Assembly (NCBI GenBank): GCA_025403435.1
Contig: CM046330.1
Location: 17,320,239 to 17,384,238 of the forward strand
Length of the DNA: 64,000 bases
Source: Artocarpus heterophyllus
Taxonomy: Eukaryota > Streptophyta > Magnoliopsida > Rosales > Moraceae
Reading direction: 5' to 3'
Every line of letters starts with the position of its first letter. Positions within the stretch are counted from its first letter, which is position 1. Positions 1 to 10,320 of the stretch are shown here, piece after piece. A program made the position numbers and the translations under genes. The notes below the pieces were generated by a model. It saw only the letters and a list, made by a program, of their open reading frames with translations. It was not told the origin of the DNA and did no database searches.

Positions 1-294
1 TGAATACAAAACTTAAACGATACTTTTAATAGTAAAAGTAATTAAACATACTTAACCAAGATCCATTCATACACATTTTTTTTTTTATAATAACTTAACA
101 TTGTTAGTTCACATGTTAAACTCATTCCATGTCATAATTTATTTAATTAAACTTAAAATTAATCATAAACTTATTTTAATAAAATAGATAAACCAAGTTG
201 TAAAATCAGGTCTTATAAAAACATCACATCATATCTCATAATCACATCATATCTCATAAATCATCACATCATTTAAAAGTCATTAACTCCTATA

Positions 295-492
295 GTTCGG
301 CAGGCCGAACTTGGGACTTTAGCAAGCCGAACATGATCGGCAGGCCGTTGTTCCCTCAACCGGCAGGCCGGTAGAGGCTATGCAAAATTGTCTTAAAAAC
401 TCATCATCGTCCGGCACGCCAAAAACGTGATTGGCAGGCCGAACTTCTGGACATCGGCAGGCCGACTAAGGATGTTCAGCAGGCCGACCGAG
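295..492. repeat. TCGGCAGGCCGA motif cluster, gypsy LTR (left)
   Basis: About eight copies or close variants of a 12-bp near-palindrome (arms TCGGC and GCCGA around AG) occur in under 200 bp, separated by unrelated spacers. Variants such as TTGGCAGGCCGA and CCGGCACGCCAA fit decay from CpG deamination. The matching cluster in the other LTR is at 18255-18406. Confidence 0.85.
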
Positions 493-2572
493 CCAAATTC
501 TTGAAGAAAACTTAATTTTTTTAAAAAATAAAACCATCCTTACATAAAAATACGGAAGTTCATAATACTTAAAATAATGAAATAAAATATAAAACATAGT
601 TCAACCTTTAAATATTTATCATAAAAAAATATTGTGTTCAAAATATGAAACTTGATTTAAAACATAAGAACGTTCTTCTTGGCGTGCTTTCGGTTACAAT
701 TCATCGTGCTTAGTGCTCACACGCCTTCCCATGTCCTCTGCCTAATCCATGGCTTTCTTACCCTTATCTGCAACATGACATAAAACATGATTAAGCTAAT
801 GCTTAGTAAGTACATATAATTCTCACAATTTAAAACATTACATAAACATCGTCATCATCATCATTGTCATCATATCATAATAGTGCCTTAAGCACAATTT
901 CATAGAAACATATCTTTCATTACATTGACCATTTTAAAACTTATTCCATTTTATCTTAAGGGCCCAAGTGTTGCACCATGAACATCATTGTAGGCGCGCC
1001 GTCATGAGAGGAGAAGGGTAGCTAATCCCAAACCAAACATGACATCATAACATATCATTTCATAACATTGGTGTGCAACACTTATTAGGTGATACATATA
1101 TACATAATTTTCATACTTTGAAACATGTCATCATCATACATACATAACTTTAAATCATGAAAATCTTTCATGAGAAATCCTTTAAGGAAAATAACCATAA
1201 AATCATCATGAATAACATTGTGAATATATCATCAAACCTTGTAAAACGTGTCATGTTGCAAGTGAGAATGTACTTACCTTAACGCTAGCTTACTTAACAT
1301 TAATATACTTTTGATAACGATGTCGCGGTCTCGATGTGCTTGTTTCTTTGAATGTTCATGCCATTTATCCATTTAAAAATACGAATAAATTAATACTTAT
1401 CATAAAACATTCATCCATATAACATTCGTTCATATAACATTCATCTCATATTACGAACATAATTCATAATCATCATTGTGACAACACAAAATTATCATCA
1501 CATATAAACATTATTCATAACATGCTTTCTTTAATATTATCATCAAAACATCTCATATATTACAAACATGAAAATCTTTTGAAAACGTTTTCTAATAATT
1601 TAAAATACATACATTTTAAAAATTTATACAAACATCTTATTATCATATATTCCAACATCATAAAAATATTTCATCATCCATCAAAATCCTTTAAACATAT
1701 AAAACATTTCATAACATAAAATACATTCATCATACATTATACATGTACATTCTTGACAACTTTCATGAAAACCATTATTCATTTACCTCTTGAATAAACA
1801 TTATATTTTTCATGCATCAATGTTAAACAGTAATATTTACTATGAAGGGTAGAAGATAGAAAATTCATATTTTTCATAAAAAACACCGAAATGACATGAA
1901 ACTTGGAAAAACATCACCCAAAACACACATGAACATCATATTAAAAACTCAAGGCAAAAATACAATACCTATAGAAAGATATTGCAACCAATTGGAGGAG
2001 AAGAATTCTTTCTAGAATTATCAAAAAAATTGAGTTCTTACCTTGAAAATTTCTTCTCAAAATTCTTGAATTCAACTAGCAAAATATAACTTTTTCTTTC
2101 AATATTCTTGCAGAGAATTTTTTGAGAAAAAGGAGATAGGATTTGTGGATAAGAGAAGAAGAATGAAAAAAAAAACAAACGTCTCAAAAGTTTGAGAGAG
2201 AGAAACATGAGAATGAGAAAAAAAATAATGAAAAAGGAACGTTAAAAATTTTAACATAATAAGCATAATTGATGGGAATTCAATTCCCTCCATTAAGTCA
2301 GAATTTTTTGACTCAAATGGTGCTAATTGGAGTGGAGAAAAGGAGGGAAAGAAGGAAAGTCAAATAATCACTCCCTACTTACCATGTTTTGCCCTCTTAA
2401 AATGGGAAACAATTTAAAATCAGACAAATCAATGTAAAGTCAACCTTTTAATTTCCTTAACTGACAAAATTATTCCATTATTATGCCAATTAATCACAAT
2501 AAATCACCCAATTAACGTAATTAACTCAACCATAATTTTGGAGAGATTTCTGCTGACTGCTCATCAGCCGTG

Positions 2573-2674
2573 TTCGGCCTGCCGATTTTCCCCTTCGGCC
2601 TGTCGGTTCCACCAAGTTCGGCCTGCCGATGGTTTCCTTCGGCCTGCCAAACTTGAAAGTCCGGCCTGCCGAAC
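2573..2674. repeat. TCGGCCTGCCGA motif cluster, gypsy LTR U3 end (left)
   Basis: Five copies of the same motif in the reverse orientation (TTCGGCCTGCCGA and variants) lie about 250 bp from the LTR terminus that is 5' on the coding strand. The counterpart in the right LTR is at 20476-20583. Confidence 0.85.
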
Positions 2675-2924
2675 TGTCCTTAAATACCAAACATTAAAAC
2701 ATTCAAGTCATCATTACATCATAATTAAACATACATTAAAATAATCATGAACACTTGAGCACAACGATTCCATGCGGTCGTCACCTGTCATATAACTTGA
2801 CATAAAAAAGTTAGTAACATTAACATCATATATCATAACATATAGCATAAATTATTAATAAAATTTCATTAACGTCATTACTAACATAACGTGATTCATT
2901 ACATAAAAATAGGCAGGTGTTACA

Positions 2925-2937
2925 ATTCTCCCCACCT
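2925..2937 (-). other. Gypsy polypurine tract
   Basis: On the minus strand this reads AGGTGGGGAGAAT directly before the TGTAAC start of the 3' LTR. It is the plus-strand priming site for reverse transcription and marks the exact LTR boundary. Confidence 0.88.
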
Positions 2938-2960
2938 TATAAAAGTTTCGTCCTCGAAAC

Positions 2961-4706
2961 TTAGAATAAATGTGGATACATAGCTCTCATGTCATCTTCA
3001 CGTTCCCATGTGGCTTCTTCGACTTGCTGATTCTGCCACAACACCTTGACTAATGGAATTTCTTTATTCCTCAAGGTCTTGGTTTTCCGATCGAGTATCT
3101 TCGTTGGCTTTTCTTCATAACTTAAGTCTTCTCATATCTCGATCACTTGTGGCTCAATCACATGCGCAGGGTCTGGAACATACTTTTTGAGCATAGAGAC
3201 ATGAAATACATCGTGTATTGCAGACATCTCAATAGGCAACTTCAGCTGATAAGCTACTTTGCCTATTTGTTTCACAACTTCATAAGGACCGATGAATCTT
3301 GGACTTAACTTGCTTTTCTTCCCAAATCTCATAACTCCTTTCATTGGTGCAACTTTCAGAAACACATATTCACCCACGGCGAACTCTAAGGGTCTTCTTC
3401 TTTTGTCAGCATAACTCTTCTGACGGCTTTGTGCAGTCTCTATTCTTCTTCTTATCAGCTTTATTATCTTAGATGTTTCATTCACAAAATTAGTTCTTTC
3501 AGCATCGACGCTTTCCATCATCTTCTTTTCACCAACTTCGTGCCAACATATAGGTGATCTGCATTTTCGTCCATACATAGGCTCATATGGTGCCATCCCA
3601 ATTGTCACTTGAAAGCTGTTGTTGTAAGCAAACTCTGCTAACGACAACATTTTACACCAACTGGTCTTAAAATTGAGAGAACAAGCCCGTAGCATATCCT
3701 CTAAAATCAAGTTTGTCCTCTCCGTTTGGCCGTCTATCTGAGGATGAAAAGCTGTACTGAAATGTAGCCTGGTTCCTATAGCAGTCTGTACACTCTTCCA
3801 AAACTTGGATGTGAACCTGCCATCACGATCTGAGGTGATCGACTTGGGAATCCCATGAAGTCGTACAATTTCCTTGACGTAGAGTTCCGCTAACCATTCC
3901 ATAGAGTAAGTGATCTTGATAGGAATGAAATGCGCCGTCTTAGTCAGTCGATCCACAACTACCCAAATTGCATCATAATCGTTCGTAGTTCTGGGCAAAC
4001 CGGTAATGAAATCCATTGCTATATCCTCCCACTTCCATTTCGGTATTTGGATAGACTGCAATTCACCACCAGATCTCTGGTGTTCAGCCTTTACTTGCTG
4101 ACATGTCATACATTTCTTCACATACTTTGCAACATCACGTTTCATTCCAAACCACCAGAAGTTACCCCTTAGATCATTATACATCTTTGTTGCACCTAGA
4201 TGAATAGAGTAAGGACTATCATGAATTTTTGCCAAGATCTTTTCCCTTAAATCATCAACATTGGGAACACATAAACGGTCCTTGAGATACAGAGTTTCGT
4301 CATCCACGATACGAAATTCTTGACATTTCCCTTCTTTCATTTCTTGCTTGATCCTTGCAAGACTTACATCTTCATCTTGTTTTCTCCAAATTTCATCGTA
4401 CATCGATAGAACAAGAGTGAGTGCTGATAGCTGGCCTGCTATAAGTTCCAAACCGAAGTCTAGAATTTCCTTTCTCAAAGGTGGAGACATTGCTTGCATT
4501 GACATCAACGTGGCAACTGACTTCCTACTTAATGCACCAGCCACTCGGTTAGCTTTTCCAAGATGATAAAGGATTTTACAATCATAATCCTTCACCAACT
4601 CTAGCCATCTTCGTTGTCTCATATTCAGGTCTCTTTGCATGAAGAAATACTTCAGACTTTGATGATCAGTGAAGATCTTACATTGGACCCCATATAAGTA
4701 GTGTCT
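2961..4706 (-). pseudogene. pol: Gypsy pol: RNase H C-terminus, integrase, chromodomain-like tail
   Basis: C-terminal part of the Ty3/gypsy polyprotein. The end of RNase H ([10 protein letters not shown], then [13 protein letters not shown]) is followed by an integrase with an HHCC zinc domain (H..H about 30 residues before CMTCQQ) and a DDE core: MDFITGLP, then TSDRDGRF, then [15 protein letters not shown]-like segment (RFIGPYEVV) and the conserved [12 protein letters not shown] follow. The main open stretch is 4640-3132. A TGA at 3134-3132 interrupts the frame, but it continues in phase through a chromodomain-like segment (VLWQNQQVEEATWE) to a TAA at 2963-2961. The codon at 4709-4707 (TAG), where the family has tryptophan, separates this piece from the rest of RNase H. 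Both are single-base changes. Chromodomains of this group are thought to steer integration to heterochromatin. Confidence 0.9.
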
Positions 4707-5038
4707 CTATCTCTTCAACGCAAAAACAATTGCTGCTAACTCAAGATCATGAGTAGGATAGTTCTTTTCATAATCCTTCAGTTGTCTTGAAGCATAAGCA
4801 ATCATCCTTTCATTCTGTATCAATACAGCTCCTAGGCCTATCTTGGATGCGTCACTATATATAACAAACCCATCATTTCCTTCAGGAATTGCCAACACTG
4901 GAGCCGTCGTTAACTTTTTCTTTAGTTCTTGAAAACTTTTCTCGCATGCATCTGTCCATTCATACTTCTTTCCTTTGCGAGTCAGGTTCGTAAGTGGAGC
5001 TGCTATCTTGGAGAAATCTTCTACGAATCTCCGATAAT
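4707..5038 (-). pseudogene. pol: Gypsy pol: RT/RNase H junction, cut by SIRE insertion
   Basis: Minus-strand fragment holding the RT thumb/connection ([19 protein letters not shown]) and the start of RNase H, with the catalytic [13 protein letters not shown] stretch and [19 protein letters not shown]. The frame opens directly at the insertion boundary of the SIRE element, so the first residues of the computed frame are SIRE LTR sequence. The upstream half of the protein resumes at 15090. It ends in a TAG codon at 4707. Confidence 0.9.
5034..5038. repeat. Target site duplication ATAAT (left of SIRE)
   Basis: The five bases ATAAT lie just before the TGTTAT start of the copia LTR and match 15085-15089 exactly, which defines the insertion site in gypsy pol. 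Confidence 0.93.
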
Positions 5039-5685
5039 TGTTATCCCAAGAATAACTACCCAAGAGGGGGGGTGGTGAATTGGGTCGAAACTTTTACAAT
5101 TATTGGAAATTTTCTAAGGTAAAATGCTTAAGAAGTAAATATGAGAATGAGATAATACAAGCACAACCTAGCAACAATTAAGCAGCAACAAAGTGAAGAG
5201 TAAGGAGAAGAAATGCAAATGCTATTTATAGTGGTTCGGCCAATATGCCTACGTCCACTATTGCCAAGCTAAGCTCCTTTGCTTGACCTCTTGCACTATT
5301 AGACCGTCTTTTCGACATGATCACTCCTTTATACAATTGGTGACTTGCTCAACCCAAGGCTCACCACACCTTCTTACAAAGTGACAATTTTCCTGGAGAT
5401 TGTCTAACCAAGAATCCCCCAAATTTACAAGGCTTTGGAAACCAACAATGAAAAATAATGTAGTTGTAATTTTGGTACACTCACAAAATATACACTCCAA
5501 AACAAAAAGAGATGAAAAATACAACTATGGTATGTGTTTGGAGGTGTGAGTAATTCTCAATTAGAGTATGAAACAATTTTGGCTCAAGAGAATGTGTGTG
5601 TAATGAATGCTTGAGAAGAACAATGTAGAATAATGTAAAATTTCACTTGTGTTCCTTCATCATTTATTGCACATTGAATGGATAG

Positions 5686-5697
5686 GCATATATAGCC
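5686..5697 (-). promoter_or_regulatory. SIRE LTR TATA box (left LTR)
   Basis: Minus strand GGCTATATATGCC, itself almost palindromic. It lies about 97 bp downstream (in the sense of transcription) of the GGCAGGCCGA cluster. The counterpart in the other LTR is near 14194-14203. Confidence 0.6.
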
Positions 5698-5793
5698 TCC
5701 TAGTGCTTAGAAACATCTGAACAAATCAATTTTGAGTCAAACTAGCCGTTGCAAATAGAGCTTCAACGGTCAGAAAACTAGCCGTTACAGATA

Positions 5794-6176
5794 GTTCGGC
5801 AGGCCGAAAGTAAAGATCGACAGGTAGAAGATTGAGGCGCTAAAAATCAATTTCTCAACGGTCACCAGATCGGCAGGCTGGTTCACAGTTGGGCATGCCG
5901 AACTTTGAACCATCAGTAAGCCGAAAGTTGAGTTCGGCAGGCCGCTAAAGCTTCTACAGAAACGGGTTTTGAAAACCCTCAGATCGGCAGGCCGAAGCAG
6001 GGAGTTTGGTAGGCCAATCTCCATAACTTCGGTAGCCCGAAGATGCCTTCGGCAGGCCGGCAGAGCCTTTGCAGTGAGGGGTTAAAAAAAAATCCCCAGA
6101 TCGGCAGGTCGAAGCAGGATTTTCGGCAGGCCGATCATCTTCGGCAGACCGACCAAATTTGGTCGGCAGGCCGATC
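5794..6176. repeat. TCGGCAGGCCGA motif cluster, SIRE LTR U3 (left)
   Basis: About fifteen copies or close variants of the near-palindrome in ~380 bp (for example TTCGGCAGGCCGA, ATCGGCAGGCTGG, TTCGGCAGACCGA). Spacing is irregular and the intervening sequence is unrelated, so it is not a simple satellite. On the element's coding strand the motif reads TCGGCCTGCCGA. Confidence 0.9.
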
Positions 6177-6597
6177 TGCCTGAGGCCAAAATGCCTATGT
6201 GACCTGATTTTGAAACCTGTTTTATAACAACTTATTTAAGCACTTCTAAAACAGTTTAAATCATAATTTTCACATGCAGTATGAATTCAAAAATAACATT
6301 AAATACAAGTATGCAATGTGAGTGTGTGCTCTTGAGCTTTCTTTTGATCATTCAATTTGAGAATTGCTCACTTACATTTCTGGACTATAGAATAAAACTT
6401 GTAATCTTCAAGTCCTTGTGAGTTCCCTTTCAAAAGACTTTTTGCACAAGCTTTCTTGAACTGTCTTCACTTGATTTCTTGAAAAGTAAGCTTAGAGACA
6501 CTTAAGATAATTATTTGTTTAAAATAATATGTTGCACATAAAATAAAAATTGTATTTGTTATCATCAAAATAGCTTTGTGAAACCTTGGAGCCAACA

Positions 6598-6612
6598 ATC
6601 TCCCCCTTTTTG
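6598..6612 (-). other. SIRE polypurine tract
   Basis: Minus strand CAAAAAGGGGGAGAT immediately before the TGTTGG 5' end of the 3' LTR, a classic plant copia polypurine tract. Confidence 0.9.
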
Positions 6613-7050
6613 ATGATGACAAAACAATTTTTGATTGTTTTTGAAAAAATTTGCAATAGCTCCCCCTTAATATGAGCAGGGATACAAAATGTAAAAAAAA
6701 TTTGAAAGCGCTCCCCCTGAAAAATATGCTTTTCCTTTACAGCAATTTTCATTACAAATGTCAAGAAACCAATAAAGGATTAAGACAAAAATATCACAAG
6801 TACCACCAACCTTATATCTCCACAATTATCAAACATAATCATCGTAATAAAAAATATAGCAATCATCAAATATAATCATCATAATCATCAAACATAGTCA
6901 AGAACCACCAAGCACCACCAACCTTATATCTCCACAATAAAAAATATGCATACTCTCCCCCTTTTTGTCATCAACAAAACGAGAAAAAAAATAAAGGCAA
7001 TTGATATAAAAGAAAAAAAATCAAAATAGTCATTGAAAGATTGAAATAAT
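6613..7050 (-). other. SIRE 3' untranslated region
   Basis: AT-rich spacer between the stop of the extra open frame and the polypurine tract, with three more CTCCCCCT runs (near 6661, 6711 and 6955) resembling the tract. No coding signal seen; the short frame at 6924-7265 is an alternative frame of the gene next to it. Confidence 0.6.
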
Positions 7051-8154
7051 TCACAAGCATGATGAGGGATTGCATGGTTGGCTCGATGATCCTCCGCCAA
7101 AGTGCATTTGTCGAAGAAGATTGAGAATCTCTTGTTGACCGGTTTGCAAATTTGCAATGTCGGCCCCCATCTTTTGTTGCTGCTCAAAGAGGAGCTGTTG
7201 ATGCGAGTAAAGCCTTTGAAGAGTGATAGGCTCTTCGTCGTCATCTTGGCCACCTTGAGCTTCAATGTTGGCTATCTCTTCTTCTTCTTCTGCTTGAGCA
7301 CCTGGAGGAACGGCTCGCCCACCAGCTGGCATCCATTTCCTGTGAACTTCCTCAAATCCCATTTTGCTAATGGTTAGGACACCGAAAGCATTATGGGGTT
7401 TATAGAGAGCCACGTCCTTCTCATCAGCAGTTTGCACATTAAATGAATAAAAAATTTTAGAAAGAAGCATTCCATATGGCAATTTGGCGCTTTTCTTTCC
7501 TTCAGCGACATCAATCATCTGTCGCACCAACAAGAGGGGTAAATTCATTTTGGTACCGCTAAGAAGACAATAAATAAGGTGGAGGTCAATAATCTGGACT
7601 TCGTCCTTATGGCCAGCTCTAGGTAAGATGTTGGTAGTGATAAGCCTATGGAGAACTCGACTCCTAGGAGGTAAAGATGCTGCATTAATTTTCCTAGGCA
7701 GACTCCCATCATCATTCTCAAAAATAACCTTAGCCATAGGTTCTTTATCAAACATCCAGGTCTTAACTCCATAAATATCTACACCTTCTAGTGGCATATC
7801 AAGGATTTCCCCTATTACAGTTGGGTTTAACTCCATGTGTCTCTGTTTCAAAGTCACATCAATTTCAAGGGGATCATATGATGCTCTAAGATTGACATAA
7901 AACCCTTTAACAAGCCTAGGATATGTATTTTCCTTCACAAGCATAATGTTTTTCCATCCTAGTCTATCAAACAATGGTTCTATACCAAAGCTAGCAAAAT
8001 CCTCAAAACAAACAAACTTTCCATCAATAATTTTCCTAGAGGAGAAAAATTTAACATATTTTTCGTTTGAAAATTCCTCTAAGGTTACCTCTTTGTGGGT
8101 TTCCTTGTGAGTGACAGATTTTGTGCGCTTGAAAGGACTAGAACTTGAAGCCAT
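7051..8154 (-). CDS. Extra (envelope-position) ORF of SIRE copia; plant transposon-domain protein
   Basis: Open frame of 367 codons between RNase H and the 3' LTR, with no disruption seen. The ATG at 8154 (protein MASSSSPFKRTK) is preferred because it has the plant-like context AAATGGC. A start at 8247 would add 31 residues with a hydrophobic run (ACSLLVFGLYLL). Residues around YPRLVKGFYVNL, ELNPTVIGEILDMPLEGVDIY and KPHNAFGVLTISKMGF match my memory of the 'putative plant transposon protein' domain found in many plant repeats. A poly-glutamate run (AEEEEEIANIEA) and a glutamine-rich helical, probably coiled-coil, tail follow. No clear transmembrane anchor or fusion signal is visible if translation starts at 8154, so 'envelope' describes position only. 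A TATA-like palindrome lies upstream at 8419-8434. Its function is unknown. Confidence 0.75.
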   Translation of the reverse strand: MASSSSPFKRTKSVTHKETHKEVTLEEFSNEKYVKFFSSRKIIDGKFVCFEDFASFGIEPLFDRLGWKNIMLVKENTYPRLVKGFYVNLRASYDPLEIDVTLKQRHMELNPTVIGEILDMPLEGVDIYGVKTWMFDKEPMAKVIFENDDGSLPRKINAASLPPRSRVLHRLITTNILPRAGHKDEVQIIDLHLIYCLLSGTKMNLPLLLVRQMIDVAEGKKSAKLPYGMLLSKIFYSFNVQTADEKDVALYKPHNAFGVLTISKMGFEEVHRKWMPAGGRAVPPGAQAEEEEEIANIEAQGGQDDDEEPITLQRLYSHQQLLFEQQQKMGADIANLQTGQQEILNLLRQMHFGGGSSSQPCNPSSCL

Positions 8155-8418
8155 TTGGAAATGCAGGAGGTAGAGCCCAAAGACAAGTAGGGAACACGCA
8201 GGTTTTGAGGGAAAATGGAGAATCTTGAAAGAAAAGTGTGAGAACACAAGGGAAATTCAAGAAAAAGTGAGCGAGAAATGATGAAAATCCACAAAATTGA
8301 TGAAAAATGCAAGAAATTCGATGAATGGTAGAGTGGATGATGATTTTTGCACTTGAGGGAGGAAGGAGACGGCCGAGGAAAGCAAAAACTGAAGATGAAT
8401 GAGGGCTAGCTCGAGTTT

Positions 8419-8434
8419 GGGGTATATATACCCC
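8419..8434 (-). promoter_or_regulatory. Possible internal TATA promoter for the extra ORF
   Basis: GGGGTATATATACCCC is a perfect 16-bp palindrome with a TATATATA core. It lies about 265 bp upstream of the ATG at 8154 and directly beside a motif cluster (8440-8565) on its upstream side. Placement suggests a separate transcript for the extra frame; this is inference. Confidence 0.5.
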
Positions 8435-8439
8435 GACAG

Positions 8440-8565
8440 ATTGGCAGGCCAAACTTTAAGTTTGGCAGGCCTAACTTTTCCAGTTCGGCTAGGCCGATTA
8501 TTTTTATCGGCAGGTCGAACTCAGCAAAATCGGCAGGCTGATTCTAAATGGTCGGTAGGCCGATT
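8440..8565. repeat. Motif cluster upstream of the extra ORF
   Basis: About six copies or variants of the motif (TTGGCAGGCCAA, TTTGGCAGGCCTA, TTCGGCTAGGCCGA, ATCGGCAGGTCGA, ATCGGCAGGCTGA, GTCGGTAGGCCGA) within 126 bp, abutting the TATA palindrome. This is outside the LTR, yet it has the same arrangement (cluster, then TATA) as the SIRE LTR. Confidence 0.85.
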
Positions 8566-8736
8566 GCTGCAGTCTAGCAATCACCAGAAAATGCAGAAAA
8601 AGGTTGTTATGTCCAATTTAAAAACACAAACTCATTTCAAAATGATGTGCAAACATGTGTAAACATAAATTAAGCATAAGAACACAATAAAACACTAAAT
8701 CAACCAATGAGTTCATCAAGATAAGCATTAACTACA

Positions 8737-9450
8737 TCAATGATCAAGCAAATGCAATTCAAAAGGATCAATGATTCCAAGTCCTCTTCTAAGATGTGAA
8801 AAACATTCTAGTGCAAGAGGTTTAGTGAAAATATCTGCTAGTTGGTCATTTGTGCTAATGAATTCCAATGTGATATCCCCTCGTTGAACATGGTCATGCA
8901 AAAAATGATGTCTAATCTCTATATGTTTTGTGCGTGAATGTAAAATCGGATTCTTTGACAAATTGATTGCACTAGTATTGTCACATAAAATGGGAACATG
9001 ATCATAGCGTAGACCTAAATCCTTTAGCATTTACATCATCCAAAGGACTTGTACACAACAACTAGCCGCCGATATATATTCCGCTTCCACGGTAGAAAGT
9101 GCCACCGTGGCTTGTTTCTTGCTAAACCATGAAACTAAAGCAAATCCTAGAAAGTGACAAGTACCACTTGTGCTTTTCCTATCAATTGTGCAACCGGCCC
9201 AATCGGCATCAGAATAACTTAGCAAGTCTATGTGTGTGCCTTTGGGATACCACAATCTTAGGTTCTTAGTACCACTCAAATATCTAAAAATACGTTTAAC
9301 GGCACTAAAGTGAGATTCCTTAGGATTTGATTGAAATCTTGCACAAACCCCTACACTAAACATAATGTCGGGTCTACTAGCAGTCAAATATAGCAAGGAT
9401 CCGATCATACCTCTATATTTTGTAATGTCCACCGCCTTGCCATGTTCATC
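8737..9450 (-). pseudogene. pol: SIRE pol: RNase H
   Basis: Copia RNase H: MIGSLLYLTASRPDIMF, then SYSDADWAGCTIDRKSTSGTC, then VALSTVEAEYISAASC, continuing with CDNTSAINLSKNP, RTKHIEIRHHF and TNDQLADIFTKPL. The frame is broken by a TAA at 9030-9028 (after VLWMM), where relatives have a glutamine codon, consistent with C-to-T decay. A one-base loss near 9450 separates it from RT. It ends at a stop near 8737, about 490 bp before the extra open frame. Confidence 0.9.
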
Positions 9451-10320
9451 TTGTCAAGCTTGATTGAAGAGCTCATAGGAGTTAGCATTGGCTTAAGATC
9501 GTCCAATTCGAATCGTTTGAGTAGATCCTTAACATATTTGGCTTGACTTATGAAAATTCCTTCCTTTGTTTGATTGATTTGAAGTCCAAGGAAGAAGTTT
9601 AATTCTCCCATCATGCTCATCTCAAATTCACTATGCATACACTTAGAAAATTCTTCACATAGAGTGTGGTTAGTAGCACCAAAAATAATATCATCAACAT
9701 ATGTTTGAACAATAACTAGATCTTCACACTTATTTTTGATAAAGAGAGTAGTATCCGCTTTTCCAACAAAAAAATCATTTTTAATTAAAAATTTGCTTAG
9801 TCTTTCATACCAAGCTCTAGGAGATTGCTTTAGACCATATAAAGCTTTCTTTAGTTTGAAGACATGATCCGGATACTTATGATTTTGAAAACCGGGTGGT
9901 TGAGCAACGAAAACTTCTTCTAAAATGTATCCATTCAAGAATACACTTTTGACATCCATTTGATAAAGAGTAAAACCCTTGTAGCATGCAAAAGCAAGTA
10001 ACATTCTAATGGATTCTAGATGAGCAACCGGTGCAAAAGTTTCTTCAAAATCAATACCTTCTTGTTGATTGAAACCTTGGGCCACTAGTCTAGCCTTATT
10101 TCTCACAACATGACCTTGCTCATCCTTTTTATTTCTAAATACCCATTTAGTTCCAATTACGGATTGAGAACTAGGCTTAGGAACAAGTTCCCAAACATCA
10201 TTTCTTTCAAATTGATTTAGCTCTTCTTGCATTGCTAAAATCCAAAACTCATCATTTTCGGCTTCTTCAAAACTTTTTGGTTCAATTTGAGAAAGAAAAG
10301 CTAAATTGTTGCAAATATTT
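9405..10320 (-). pseudogene. pol: SIRE pol: reverse transcriptase
   Basis: Copia RT. Visible in order: WELVPKPSSQSVIGTKWVFRNK, ARLVAQGFNQQEGIDFEETFAPV, LYQMDVKSVFLNG, KALYGLKQSPRAWYERL, the catalytic TYVDDIIFGA, and MGELNFFLGLQI. The computed frame starts at 10232, but the coding sequence extends in phase to about 10318 (FEEAENDEFW), where a one-base shift separates it from the integrase tail. A one-base deletion near 9450 throws the 3' end out of frame. YVDD is intact. Confidence 0.92.

Larger units (their letters stand above)
1..2924 (-). repeat. Gypsy 3' LTR (left copy, outer end outside window)
   Basis: AT-rich LTR ending in GTTACA at 2924, followed by a polypurine-tract complement. It aligns almost end to end with 17937-20833. 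Two clusters of the GGCAGGCCGA-type motif lie at 295-492 and, in the opposite orientation, at 2573-2674. Short open frames in this stretch are shared with the other LTR but resemble no protein and are read as chance frames. Confidence 0.95.
5039..6597 (-). repeat. SIRE copia 3' LTR (left)
   Basis: Begins TGTTAT at 5039 and ends CCAACA at 6597; it matches 13548-15084 along its whole length. It holds a TATA box on the minus strand near 5686-5697 and a long motif cluster upstream of it (5794-6176). The sequence GTGGTTCGGCC...TACGTCCACT near 5230 is characteristic of SIRE LTRs. Short frames inside it are not considered genes. Confidence 0.95.

Noticed and set aside
1522..2744. Small frames within the gypsy LTR
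   Set aside because: They are matched only by the LTR copy at 17849-20833, are AT-rich and show no protein resemblance.
5794..6176. A CRISPR-like array of short repeats with variable spacers
   Set aside because: Repeat units are only ~12 bp, spacing is irregular, the context is a plant LTR, and no cas genes are present.
7051..8247. Calling the extra ORF a true viral envelope protein
   Set aside because: No convincing transmembrane anchor, fusion segment or cleavage site; only its position supports the name.
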